From NCBI GenBank assembly GCA_026260175.1, contig JAKCWW010008769.1:1-25411 (forward strand): 25,411 nt of DNA, read 5' to 3'. Of this stretch, positions 10,767-20,862 are shown one piece after another. The first letter of the stretch is position 1. Each line of letters begins with the position of its first letter. The stretch is from Reticulitermes lucifugus (taxonomy: Eukaryota; Arthropoda; Insecta; Blattodea; Rhinotermitidae). The translations under genes and the position numbers were made by a program. Below the pieces are notes generated by a model. The model made no database searches and was not told the DNA's origin. It saw only the letters and a program-made list of their open reading frames with translations.

Positions 10767-11878
10767 TATAATCATGTGTTCTGTGTGTAAAACAGTTGTT
10801 ACATCTGATTTCTTACATTTCCACTATTTCTACTTTACACTTTGCCAGTTCTCTTGCCAATGTTTTCAATAAACCTGTCTAGTATATAGACCCTTGACAT
10901 TCCACTTTTCAAACGGTATTTCCACATTTGTTGCTTAGGTCAGTCCAAATGGAAGCATTTCACTTGTAAGTGTGATTTAAAAATTCCTGCTTTTTGTATG
11001 AAAAAAAAATTGTTTACATATTTGAATCTTATAATGGCAATGACAGTGGCAATGAACACTGCTAACCTTAATATAATATACACATAAAGGACTTTACATA
11101 TGCAACTGAATTTTAAACCAGGCCAGTGTTGCTAAATTCCTAGTATAGTAATTAATACTTACATAATTACAGTTTACAACCCCCCACAAAAAAAAAACTG
11201 TGTCAGCCATTTTGATATAGCCTGGAATGTTATGGCTTAACCTCCCTTTACACAATTACAATCTTACCCAATACTTTCATCATATTGGCAGGTTATTGAG
11301 CATAGATCAATAAAAAATTAGCTCTCCTGTCTGCAGTCATAAAGGTAAAAGTGCTATGGCTGCATGCAGCTTTTAATACGTAACATTTTTATTCAGATAT
11401 TCCAAAATATGCAAACAGCTTGCAGGATTAGAAATGAAATGTGTATGCTGAGTTTAATCAGCATACACACGAAAAAGAAATCCCAAGTATTGGAGGAATG
11501 AATGTTGGTAACACTGTAACATGATTATTTGGGACTTGGTTGGCACTTCAACATCACTGCTATTGCTATAAATGTTAAATGAATATCATGTGTTAAATTT
11601 TTGCTGCAGTTATCTGGCTTCAGTGTAACTACACATAATCCACCTCTAAATGAACAGAACTGGCCAGATATGATTAATTAGGGATAAGGAATTACAATTT
11701 TTTGCAAATATTTTAATGTCAGTGGAGTGATTTACTCTGAATTTGGAAATAATTAGCACTAAATTTATGTTCTTGGTATACATGGTTCTTTGAGGTCATA
11801 TCACATCAGTCCAAACAAGGTTATCACATAGAGACAGAAAATAATATTGTGCAAAAATATAAAGGAATCTGTACTTAC
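10767..11878. other. Intronic sequence, only a small hairpin recognised
   Basis: A perfect inverted repeat of 11 nt with a 6-nt loop lies at 11441-11468 (GTGTATGCTGA / TCAGCATACAC). Nothing else was recognised. Confidence 0.6.
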
Positions 11879-11950
11879 AGAGACAACAAATGTGGCATGC
11901 CAATGAAAGTTCCATCGACCAGATATGTTATTTCATTGTGTGACAGGTCA
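11879..11950 (-). CDS. Receptor exon: leucine-rich repeat 6
   Basis: The exon is 72 bp and phase 2-2, with acceptor ...cacatttcag and donor gtaagtac. It reads DLSHNEITYL, VDGTFIGMPH, LLSL, a normal 24-residue LRR. The split codon with LRR5 is ct|t and with LRR7 ct|g, both leucine, which supports the exon order. Confidence 0.94.
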
Positions 11951-13030
11951 CTGAAATGTGAGTAATTAAAATATGACAACATACACTGAAATTATCTGTA
12001 GGCTAATTTATTTACTGATAATTTGATCAGCACAGACATATGAAACCACAGGTATGACAGGAATAAACAATTGACATTTGTGTGATATATTTGAAGTTTT
12101 AATATCATGTTCCATAACTGAAAAGCACACTCAAGACTGTAAAGATATGTATAATTCTGCATGTGAATAATAATTCCTGTAACACTATATAAATTCTTTC
12201 CTTCGACAAATACATTTTTATGACAAAACAGAGATTGCAGCTGGGAAAACATCATACACTGACTGCCTACAAAACCTGCTCAGTGATTTAAGGCCTCACT
12301 AGTGCATGCCCTGCATTTGGTCAGTTTCTAGATAATAAATGGTTACAATTAGAGTTAATATTAACAAGTTATTAGTTTCTTACAATACCATATAACATGT
12401 TTTCCATAAGCACCCAGCCTCAGGATAGTTCTGATACTACAGCTAGCCTACATAATAAAAATAACTGCTCTAGAAATGAGTTTACCACTTAGCTTTGTCC
12501 CAACATCTCAATGAGATGGGCGGCCCTCTACTGCAGAGTACAATGGGCAAGTATAATTCGTTTGCAATCAATCCACCCATTGAGGCAAGGAAATATTACA
12601 AACTGGGGAAGTCTAATTCATAATACATAATGTGCAATTCGATAAATGCAACATGTTTTAGTAATCAGTGTACCCTCTTAGAGCTTGGATTTGTGACATG
12701 TGGCACATCAATACAGTTTGACTTTGTAGTAAACCACCAACACTCTATTTAAATGGGCAATAACTCCTGTATAAGAGTGTTATAATTTACTGCAAAACAA
12801 AAAGGAAATGAATGTCATTAAGAAATAAAAAGGGCCGTTACATTACAGGCCAATATTTATTTGTGTTGTTAATTGATGTAAATCGCAACAAACCACTAAT
12901 TTCTTTGGAAAATGTATCCATTACAATCACTAAGTTACTTATATATGAATAACAAACATGTGAAGTGCATGTTAATTTCATAATTTCTCTCTACCATGAA
13001 GTTACAAATTATACTTTCAGAAACAACAGG
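11951..13030. other. Intron between LRR5 and LRR6, nothing recognised
   Basis: AT-rich sequence with only short open frames lacking known motifs. The 87-codon minus-strand frame at 11992-12255 runs out of the intron side of the LRR6 exon and shows no domain. Confidence 0.55.
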
Positions 13031-13172
13031 TTAAGGAATTCGTCCTTCTAGGATATGACACAGCATCAATGAGTAACTGGTTTCTCATATTTTGAGACCA
13101 CTATGGTGTCTCAAAATATCGGGAACCAATTACCAGTGATGTGGTATCACATCCCAGAAGAACAATGACCTC
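13031..13172. mobile_element. Fold-back element (MITE-like), about 140 bp
   Basis: Two arms of roughly 65 nt are imperfect reverse complements around a centre near 13103. The best-matched inner parts are ATATTTTGAGACCAC on the left and ATGGTGTCTCAAAATAT on the right. Outer parts pair as CTTCTAGGATATGA with TCACATCCCAGAAG. There is no coding capacity. It lies 50 bp from the LRR5 exon. Confidence 0.7.
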
Positions 13173-13221
13173 AGCTACACTACTGCAGAAGCCTAAAAAC
13201 TCGCAAGTGTAGGGTACTTAC

Positions 13222-13293
13222 AGTCCAACAAGGCTCCTGAGTCCAACAAAAGCTCCCTGAGAAATGTTGTTGATCTTCTGCCAGCTTAGGTCT
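13222..13293 (-). CDS. Receptor exon: leucine-rich repeat 5
   Basis: The exon is 72 bp and phase 2-2, with acceptor ...gatgttacag and donor gtaagtac. It reads DLSWQKINNI, SQGAFVGLRS, LVGL. The overall LRR pattern is intact, but the asparagine that normally forms the ladder inside the repeat (L-x-x-N) is glutamine here. This conservative change is often tolerated at single repeats. Confidence 0.94.
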
Positions 13294-13386
13294 CTGTAAC
13301 ATCAAATGCAAGGAAACAGCCAAATTGAACTGCAATACATGATTCCAAATGAAATAATCTATAACATATATACAAGGTGTACTCAC

Positions 13387-13458
13387 AGCAAAATCAGGGA
13401 AGAAAGTCCATAAAATGCCATGGCTTCGAGCATCTGAATGCCATTCCCTTGGAGGTGC
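13387..13458 (-). CDS. Receptor exon: leucine-rich repeat 4
   Basis: The exon is 72 bp and phase 2-2, with acceptor ...atattttcag and donor gtgagtac. It reads HLQGNGIQML, EAMAFYGLSS, LILL, a standard 24-residue LRR with the conserved asparagine and F-Y-G-L. Only 93 bp of intron separates it from LRR5, the shortest intron in the gene and about the minimum for an insect. Confidence 0.95.
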
Positions 13459-14499
13459 CTGAAAATATTACACTGAGGATTGTATCTAAAGCAAGGGTAA
13501 ATACAGCACCAACTAATTCTTCAGTAGTAGTGCCTTAAAATTAAACAGTGCTAATACAAAACTTGTCATTAATTAAAATCCTGAGACAATTCCACACACC
13601 TCGCATGGTTATAGCACTAGGTGACCCACATCAATAACCATGTTCCTGAATATGAAATACCCAAAACTACACGATTAATTAAACTTTCTTAGGTCTAAAT
13701 ATTTTCTTCAGCATTTCTGTTTTCAAGCACTTGCAATTTATTTATTTCTGTTGAAGTAAGAAACTAAGTTTGATACCCATAGAAAACAACTGAGAAAATT
13801 ACTGTTACACAGGTTATTAAAAACATTTTATCTGACCAATATCACTAGTCACGTTCCATCAACACAGTCATGGTATAACTATATGCACACAATCACAAAC
13901 TGGCTACCTTCCACAGTGTTTACCACACAGTCATCTGCCTGTTACTATGAACATTTAGCATGATACATATGCACAATACAGATGCTACAGGAAGGGTTGC
14001 GTAAATTCAAACAAATATTTACAAATACATGGCAAATTTATGATTAACAGTTTCCATTCCAGACAGCAAGAGAACGTGTGGAAACAAAGTTTGTATTGCA
14101 TGCATTTAAGACAACTGTGGTTCAAAAACTTTATGATACCGATTACAAAACAAAATTGAATTTTGGGAACTGGTACCTTCGTGGATTGCATGATGGAGAA
14201 ATAGATCCCACATCTGTTCTGTTTAGCAGTTAAGCTTGGTTTCAACTCAGTGAATATGTGAACTCTCAGAATAACAGTATCCCTTGTTAATCCACAAAGT
14301 GCAATTACATATGTTACGGTTGGTGTGTGGTATGCTATAAGTGCCACTAGTATTATTGAGCCCACTTACATCTGACCCTATATTCTCATCAATATCTAAC
14401 ACACATTCTGAATATTAAAATATAAATATGCTAGATTAATTGCAAGTTACATCTGTCTTCCCTTACAAACTTACTTATGTGTTCGTATGCAATACATAC
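13459..14499. other. Intron between LRR3 and LRR4, nothing recognised
   Basis: A 126-codon open frame on the minus strand (13985-14365) shows no signal peptide, domain or splice logic, and no LRR pattern. I take it as chance. Confidence 0.55.
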
Positions 14500-14643
14500 A
14501 AGTTGCTGAGGTTAGTGAGTCCATAAAATGAGCTGTTGCTTATTGTCCGGATGCAGTTGTGCTGTAGATTTAATGTAAGTAAACGCCACAAGTTTCGAAA
14601 TGCCAGGGGTGGAATACTTGAGATGCTGTTGTTTTGCAGATCT
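14500..14643 (-). CDS. Receptor exon: leucine-rich repeats 2 and 3
   Basis: The exon is 144 bp and phase 2-2, exactly twice the 72-bp unit. This is consistent with loss of an intron between two LRR exons, or a fused state never split. Repeat 2 reads DLQNNSISSI, PPLAFRNLWR, LLTL. Repeat 3 reads NLQHNCIRTI, SNSSFYGLTN, LSNL, with the final leucine split across the splice. Both have the asparagine ladder position and the F-x-x-L half. The donor is gtatgtat. A plain open frame continues past the donor for a few codons (YVLHTNT), which is intron. Confidence 0.95.
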
Positions 14644-14937
14644 CTGTAAATAAACAAGAAGAAACTCAGCAGGTGTACTTCCATATTCATGAGGGCTACA
14701 GCCCTCAGATAACAAGAAATGATAAGGACTCTGCTATGTAAACATTTAATGACTTACACATATTATATTTTGTGTCTTCCCAACTTCCACACTTGCTCTT
14801 AAATCACAAATATCAATCATATTGCAGATGGTATTATATAATCCATCGAACACATCACACTTGTTATGTTCCATATTACGTTATTTATATATACAACATG
14901 TTTTGGCCACAGGGCCCATCAGATGTATCACCATAAA

Positions 14938-15500
14938 AATAAACAGATAAAATTAATTTGTTGGTATATAAACAACAACCCATATAAAAAATGAGATTTC
15001 GTTCCTCCATATAAGAGTACTTTACTAGCAAACACAAGGTGTGGATCCATCCCACCTTCTATTTTTACTAACCTCCAAATACACATCTTATGCGTAAACT
15101 GACAATTTTTAGACTTTGCAAGGATTTCCAATATGAAGTAACATAATCAGACTCCATAACAACATCAACTACATAACCTACACCAAGAAAAACAAGAAAT
15201 TACACAGTTCATATGGAGTTCAGTTAACAAAACATTGAAACTTTGGAACTAAAAAGGAGTACTCTCTTAAATTTTAATTCTTAATTTTATATTTTTAAGG
15301 ACAAATTTAACATAATTTTACATAACTTCAGCACAATCACAGATGCTTCAGGTTAATTATATTGAGAAAACTTATGATGATATAAAACATAACCTTACAT
15401 AAAGGAATGAGATCTCATTCTTGATACAGGTTATTGTTTATGCACCAACAAATTAAGTCCCAGAAGAGTGCAGATCTGAAATTAATTTTCTTTGTTTATT
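14938..15500. repeat. Diverged inverted repeat pair (arms 14938-15025 and 15390-15500)
   Basis: The left arm has AATTAATTTGTTGGTATATA and AATGAGATTTCGTTCCT. The reverse complement of the right arm has CTTAATTTGTTGGTGCATAA and AATGAGATCTCATTCCT in the same order, with about 25 extra bases. The roughly 365 bp between the arms look unrelated. It may be a decayed fold-back element or two oppositely placed copies of one repeat. Confidence 0.55.
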
Positions 15501-16028
15501 CTTATTTTGTATATGTAACATAATTTAGAACATTACAAGGGTGTTGTGATTTATGGATATATAATAACTTCCTCAATAACATCATAATGGGATGACCAAA
15601 TTAAAATTCATCAGTTATATTTCCTTTTGGGAAGCCCAGATGCATGGGAGCAATGGAAAATAAGTGACAACATATTGGTTTCAGCTATAGCACAAGCAGT
15701 AAATTTGTGAACATTAACTAATGTACAATAGTCCTGTAGGTTTTGACACATGGATGCTTGTGTGGAGACAATGACATTTCAGAGTAACATGTTGGCTCCA
15801 TCCTCATGATGACAGAATCTTGGTAAATGCTGATGTCATTAAGAAGGCAACCAACCAAACAATAAAAAAACAAAGTATGAGTGAAGATTTGCCTGAAGGG
15901 CAAGTTCATGCCTCTTAATCTGATTAGCCATTCCTGCATACGAAATACCTCAATGGGTTATGACACTGAAACTTTGTAACTATACAGGGGATTGTGCTTA
16001 TGCTAACAGGTTTCCCATCTTGGCTGAC

Positions 16029-16231
16029 AGCCATACCAAGGAATTATGCTACAAATGACAATATTTTCATGTGGAGTGGGTGGCAGAACTTTGGTTGGAT
16101 GAATGTCTGGGGTTTGAAACCAAAGCAAAGTAACACTGGGTTCAAATTCCAGACATCCATCCAACCAAATTCCACCCCCCAATCCCCAAATAAACATATT
16201 CCCATTTGTAGCATAATTTCTTGGTATGGCT
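16029..16231. mobile_element. Fold-back element (MITE-like), about 200 bp
   Basis: Arms of about 95 nt are imperfect reverse complements around 16130. The left reads AGCCATACCAAGGAATTATG and the right arm, reverse complemented, AGCCATACCAAGAAATTATG. Because of this, both strands carry open frames with the same peptide start, IPRNYATN, which is not evidence of coding. Confidence 0.8.
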
Positions 16232-16249
16232 ATATTAAAGCTGTCAATC

Positions 16250-17200
16250 ACAGTGAACTGGCCATTCATTGAGACTGGAGTACAAGAACACTTGCAGTAC
16301 ATCCAACTCGGACAACCCATCATGTCGGCGGTGACTGAGCACAAATTAAACCATGAAAATCACATCCAAATCCAGGACACCAAAATGTGCTCCACAAAAG
16401 CCCCGCACATGGACTGGATCATCAGGGAGGCAACTGAGATTAAGCTCCAAACACAACATAAACAGGTATGATGGCATGATGCTAAGCGGGTCACTGAATC
16501 CTCTCAGTCACTCCTGAAGATAGTTTCAGATGCATCTCCACTATTGTTACTTAATGATGGCCCTTCTAAGGGCTACCTGACACTGGTACTTCTAAATGCT
16601 CCTCACTCCACCTTATCAACCAACCAGCCATAAAGGTAAAGTAGGGTGGAAACATGTCCATCATGCAAGTTGATATCTCTTGGTCCCTTCTGTGTAGCCT
16701 AAACATACATCCATCTCAGCCATTATATCCACCCTGCCCACTGCGTATCACTATCACTCTTCCTGGCTCAACAACCACTCCGCCCTTCCTCCAGCCCCGC
16801 CCACACCTACATTATATACCCTATTTATCCCCACACCTGTTCGTCTTGCATTGGGAGACCCTGATGAAGAAGGCACTACCATCCTTCAAAATGCCAGGAA
16901 ATACTCACTGAATGACAGAGTGTCACCTCCCAGAAAAATTTGATCTTCAACAACACTACTGTGAGAATCTCAAACATTGCACAGAGTTCATGTTCTCAAC
17001 TTTGGAAAGATACAGAGTTTCAGTCGGTACTATCTCTTGTTAATGTGCCGAGGCAAAACATATCTGAGGCTCTGTTAGTCAGTGTCACTGTACACAGCAC
17101 TATTGCCACAAGGAAATCAAAGGAATGAGAAGCACAAATGTTTTACAACATGTTAACAAAGTACATACAAACATCCATGTACAGTCACCTAGTGTCAATT
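16250..17200. other. Intronic sequence with diverged repeats
   Basis: 16861-16890 holds a CTGATGA-stem-AAAA motif (see findings). 16926-16990 resembles the flank of the fold-back element at 13150-13190. The C-rich stretch 16720-16850 gives a proline-rich frame with no known domain. Confidence 0.5.
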
Positions 17201-17565
17201 AAAACATCTAACTAATTGAGTCCTTTCATACAGAAGAGAACTCCTTAAAAGCTGACCAAGAAATCCCCATCTTCTAGGCATAAAATGTTCATTATCATAT
17301 TCTTAACAACTCCACACTGGACCCTATCCTCAATTTAACAAGTGTATGCTATCACATCCTATTTCTTTTAGACACAATTTAATGTAGCCCTCCCATCCTT
17401 GCCTGTGTCACCTATGTTGTCTCCTCCTGTCATGTTCTTTTCATTAACATACTGTCTCCATTTTTCATCACACTCATGTCCTACCCAATCCATCATACTT
17501 GATTTTCTCATCATTGGAACAGGTGACAAGTACCATGAAGCTCTTTTGCATGTAATTTTCTCCAC
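17200..17565 (-). pseudogene. Non-LTR retrotransposon 3' end fragment
   Basis: Minus-strand frames read SSMMDWVGHECDEKWRQYV and, after a shift, WEGYIKLCLKEIGCDSIHLL. These match the conserved 3' block of the LINE family seen at 8.9-10.4 kb (R-x-R-W-x-G-H-V, then R-R-W-E-D-N-I-K-x-D-L-K-E-I-G-C-D). Only this 5'-truncated tail is present, as is usual for LINE insertions. It has the same strand as the receptor. Confidence 0.75.
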
Positions 17566-18247
17566 TACAAAGTATTAATTTACCTAAGAACAATAGTTTA
17601 CATTTACAGCACCTTGCTGACAGAAATTTTAAGAAACTGGATCTGGAAGTCCTTTATTTCTTCTGATGTACTGTTCCTTCCTAACAATGAGGACATGATA
17701 GGCACGTTGTGTTGAACACAAACAGCGGAAGTGCCAAACAGACACACAGTCTAAGAAAACGAGGAAGTAGTTTCTATGAACATAGAAGATTGCAATTTTT
17801 TCATTGCAAGTCACTTATGAGGACAGAGGCAGGTTATATACATAGGAAACATGGAGAACAGTGAAGGAGAGGAAACAGAGCCAGTATGTGTCAGTAGGGC
17901 CACTGGACAGGGTAGCTCTAAGAAACTAGCTGATTGAAGGGCCGAAGTGGACAGGAAAGTGGGAGTGAAAAGAGAGCAACCCTTTGTGCAGAGCCACTGT
18001 CTACAGGAAGGGAAAAGTGAGAGCACAGTCCTTCTAGAAGGCCCAGTGAATGAAATGGCTATTTGTCCTAGGGCAGACTTTCTAGCTGTATAAAAATATG
18101 CGTAATGGATAGTCACATCACCTTGCAAACTTTAGTTTTTGTTTTTTTAATGTCCTTTTAAGGTGCACTGAAAGCCATATATAAACCCCCTACTTTATCA
18201 TGGACTAATGAAAGTGAAGAACCAAAAGAAACAGTTTTATAACTTAC

Positions 18248-18322
18248 AGGTACAGAAGACGATCCAAATATACAAACGTATCTTCAGAGAAAGTCGAACT
18301 GATCAGATTATCTGCCAGGTGA
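18248..18322 (-). CDS. Receptor exon: leucine-rich repeat 1
   Basis: The exon is 75 bp and phase 2-2, with a good acceptor (taatctctttcag) and donor gtaagtt. It reads HLADNLISST, FSEDTFVYLD, RLLY plus a split leucine. The pattern L-x-x-N-x-I...F...L..L matches a typical LRR. At 25 residues it is one longer than the 24-residue repeats that follow, with the extra residue before the F-S-E-D segment. It sits in the ligand-binding horseshoe next to the N-cap. Confidence 0.9.
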
Positions 18323-18529
18323 CTGAAAGAGATTAGAAGATTTAAATATATCATTCCTACAGTGTAAGCAAACATAATGTGCTTATAACATTTATTTTAA
18401 AGACTGACTCATATTTACATTTACATGGTTAAAAATTGCCACAGAAATGGCAGGTTACAGAAAAACACTCATCTCACATGTAAGGATACTAACACTTGCA
18501 GCAACATACACTTATCTTCTTCAATGTGT

Positions 18530-18660
18530 CCAAAGTGGCTCTGGGGCCCACCCAGCCTCTTACTCAATGGGTATTGGGGGTGCTTTTCCCAGAGGGTAGA
18601 GCAGCAGCGACATTCAGCTAAGCACTTGCACCCATCAAGTGCTGAGGTTAGCAACTCTTT
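18530..18660 (+). repeat. Probable interspersed repeat fragment
   Basis: The plus strand reads GPPSLLLNGYWGCFSQRV and HLHPSSAEVSNS. The combination G-P-P-S-L-L-x-N-G-Y ... P-x-S-A-E-V recurs in conceptual translations of repeats from many insects, which I know only as unclassified. It lies in the intron between the N-cap and LRR1. Confidence 0.45.
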
Positions 18661-19243
18661 TTACCTTCCTAATTCCAGTGATTAATTATACAATCCAACA
18701 GAAACTTAATACAAATTTCATGCAGTCATCACAGTGCTGTCTTACATTCTACAAAAAGTTACCGTAACAAATACTGCAAGTTTTTTGAAACCTCTATTAC
18801 CATAATTCATGTCAGATCCCAATATTAAGCATCATTCCAACCTCAGAACATTATGTGTCCTCCACATTGTTACTAGAAATGCAGTAAACTAGGAAGGATG
18901 AGGACTGAAAGAGACTCCAGTGGCAAGACAGTCATTGTACATTTCAAGAAAAAGGTCAGCTGGTTCAAATATTGTAGGGACTGAACACAAAGACACACAG
19001 AATGATGATCTCATAGGTCTGCCTTCTTTCCTTAAAAAATAAAAGTAACCTATAAGATAAGCCAAAAGCATTACACTTGAGATTTCAAGGTAATAAATTA
19101 TTTTATGATACAATGATGGGGGTAACTCAAAAGCACTTTAAGAACCAGGTCATCCACTTTCACGCAGAATTTAAAATGGAATATACTGAAGGTCGGCTGA
19201 CACGTCCCCAAACAAAAGACATATTACGAAGCAGCATACTCAC

Positions 19244-19358
19244 AACCAAGTTATTTCCTCTTCAATATCAGGAGGTACATGCTCCAGACCAAGGTTTGTG
19301 CAGTTAATATGTATGTCCTGACACTCACAGCGTGGTTCCACATTTGAGCATGCAAATA
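19244..19358 (-). CDS. Receptor exon: cysteine-rich N-cap of the LRR domain (LRRNT)
   Basis: The exon is 115 bp, with acceptor ...cttattgtag and donor gtgagtat. After a codon shared with the LDLa exon it reads FACSNVEPRCECQD, then IHINCTNLGLEHVPPDI and EEEITW. The four cysteines in C-x6-C-x-C-x6-C spacing, followed by a short beta segment ending in V-P-P-D-I, are the LRRNT cap that starts the horseshoe in LGRs and other extracellular LRR proteins. It ends in phase 2 (tt), which starts the run of phase 2-2 LRR exons. The next exon supplies t, giving phenylalanine where leucine is more usual. Confidence 0.93.
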
Positions 19359-19909
19359 CTACAATAAGACACAACAAAATACATTACGTTAAGTGTTTCC
19401 TTAGTATCATACTCTTTTTCTCTGTTATTGAATACAAATGCTTGGGAAAATGAAGTGGGCATAGCATATTTAATTTTACTACTTGCTATAAACTAACTGA
19501 ACTACTCTCAGGTTTCAAGTCTACTATGATAGCTAAGTCCATGGAATGGAGTCTTCCTTGATTCCTTGAAGAGCTAGAAATTCCTCAGCTAGTCAAAAAA
19601 ATTCCCTACATTTTAAGATATCCAAAGACTGATTGTTATGTTCATGTTCTAAGCCAGATATATCCAGTCATGCTCTCTCGTCCTATTTCTTTAAAACCTA
19701 TATTAATACTAACCTCCCATCTATGCCTGTATCTTCCAAGTGGTCTCTTTCCTTCAGGTTTCACAATGAGCCTCCTGTATTCAATTTTATTCTACCCCAT
19801 ATGTGCCACATTACCCACCCATCTCATCCTGCTGATTTTATTACCTGAATAATACTTGGTGAGGAGCACAAAAAATGCAGCTCCTGTTTATGGAATTTTC
19901 TCTAGTCTC

Positions 19910-20071
19910 CTGTTACCTCATCTTAGGTTCAAATATCTGTTACCTCATCTTAGGTTCAAATACCTGTTACCTCATCTTAGGTTCAAATACCTGTTACCTC
20001 ATCTTAGGGTCAAATATCTGTTACCTCATCTTAGGTTCAAATACCTGTTACCTCATCTTAGGTTCAAATAT
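19910..20071. repeat. Tandem repeat, 6 copies of 27 bp
   Basis: The unit CTGTTACCTCATCTTAGG plus TTCAAATAY is repeated six times with almost no divergence: Y varies between T and C, and one copy has GGG for GGT. There are no spacers. On the minus strand the unit encodes the LINE segment KIFEPKMR, so the array expanded inside the retrotransposon's coding sequence. Plus-strand frames through it read the periodic peptide LLPHLRFKY, which is an artefact. Confidence 0.97.
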
Positions 20072-20215
20072 CTTCCCCGCCACCGTATTTTCTAACACTG
20101 TCACCATATGTTCTTCCTTAATGTTAGAGACAAACTTTCACACCCATATAAAATAACAAGCAAAATTATAATTCAATTTATTTTAATCTTTATATTTTTG
20201 GATAGCAAATGGGAA

Positions 20216-20305
20216 GACAATGATTCTGGACTGAATGGTAGCAGGCATTCTCAGAACTTAGACAATGATTCTGGACTGAATGGTAGCAGGCATTCTCAGA
20301 ACTTA
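20216..20305. repeat. Tandem duplication, 2 copies of 45 bp
   Basis: Two perfect copies (20216-20260 and 20261-20305) begin GACAATGATTCTGGACTGAA. On the minus strand they encode the LINE block S-E-N-A-C-Y-H-S-V-Q-N-H-C-L-S twice. Perfect identity suggests a recent event, or a collapse or expansion artefact of assembly. Confidence 0.97.
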
Positions 20306-20862
20306 AGATTTTGGAGAAGGGAGGTAATATAGAAATAGGTCTGTAATTAACCATTATATTCTTATCACCATTTTTATATATTGGTTTTATATTTGAATAT
20401 TTCATATATTCTGGAAAATTTCCTGTTGACAATGTTTGAATAAATATCTTTGTCAAAGGTGAGCTGATGAAGGGAGAACTTTCCTTTAGAATTTTGACAG
20501 AAATTTCATCATAACCGTAAGAATTGGAGGATTTTAAGGATTTAATGATTTTTTAAATTTCTTGTCTACTTGGATAGTTAAATTTAATCTGTGGAAACGG
20601 TTTTTTGAAGGCATTTAATAAATATGTGATGGGAGAAAGGTTACTGTTAACGTCCTGTATACTCTGGATTTTATTCACAATTTTGTCTGCAATAGATAAA
20701 AAATAACTGTTGAAAGATTCCGAGATAGATTGAGGATTGTCAGTCAGGTTGCCATTTACACAAATTGTAGTAATACCATCATATAAATTAGTCCTTCCTG
20801 TAATGGTTTTTGTAATTTTCCACGTAATTTAGATTTTATTATCAGAGGTGGAAAGTAAATTA
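20306..20862 (-). pseudogene. Second LINE fragment (jockey/CR1-like reverse transcriptase) nested in the first
   Basis: The minus strand reads TWKIT-like then GRTNLYDGITTICVNGNLTD, FNSYFLSIADKI, SSNSYGYDEISVKIL, TGNFPEYMKYSNIKPIYK and NYRPISILPPFSKI. N-Y-R-P-I-S-x-L and the preceding K-x-x-x-I-x-P-I-x-K-x-G-D are hallmarks of jockey/CR1/I-type reverse transcriptase. The endonuclease-RT LINE on either side belongs to another family and has its blocks interrupted here. There is one clear in-frame stop. The part after motif 2 of the RT is absent. Confidence 0.8.

Larger units (their letters stand above)
19640..20305 (-). pseudogene. Non-LTR retrotransposon relic, 3' part, same family as 8.9-10.4 kb
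   Basis: Reading down the minus strand, frames give ENACYHSVQNHCLS (twice), LLFYMGV and ESLSLTLRK, the Y-G-C-E-T-W-S-L-T-L-R block. A tandem array follows, then KISRMRWVGNVAHMG, KPEGKRPLGRYRHRWEVSIN and a weak GYIWLRT. These are the successive conserved blocks of the LINE 3' half. Stops and shifts are frequent. Its 5' continuation lies at 20863-21231, separated by a second LINE fragment. Confidence 0.85.

Noticed and set aside
13985-14365. 126-codon open frame on the minus strand
   Set aside because: It lies wholly in the LRR3-LRR4 intron, has no signal peptide, domain, LRR pattern or splice fit, and its composition looks like translated AT-rich intron.
15718-15939. Minus-strand frame with M-E-P-T-C-Y-S-E and a CATGAGGATGGAG stretch, considered as another hammerhead-like repeat
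   Set aside because: The CTGATGA box is too altered to claim, and the match to known insect repeats is from memory of general pattern only.
15994-16344. Overlapping open frames on both strands with a shared peptide
   Set aside because: Explained by the palindromic fold-back element at 16029-16231.
17811-18128. 105-codon open frame on the minus strand
   Set aside because: No recognisable domain, and no splice sites that would join it to the receptor in frame. It sits in the intron between LRR1 and LRR2.
19910-20071. Regular short repeats considered as a CRISPR array
   Set aside because: The units are directly abutting with no spacers, inside a eukaryotic LINE relic.
19856-20156. Plus-strand frames with a nine-residue periodic peptide
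   Set aside because: They are translations of the 6 x 27 bp array, antisense to the LINE coding frame.
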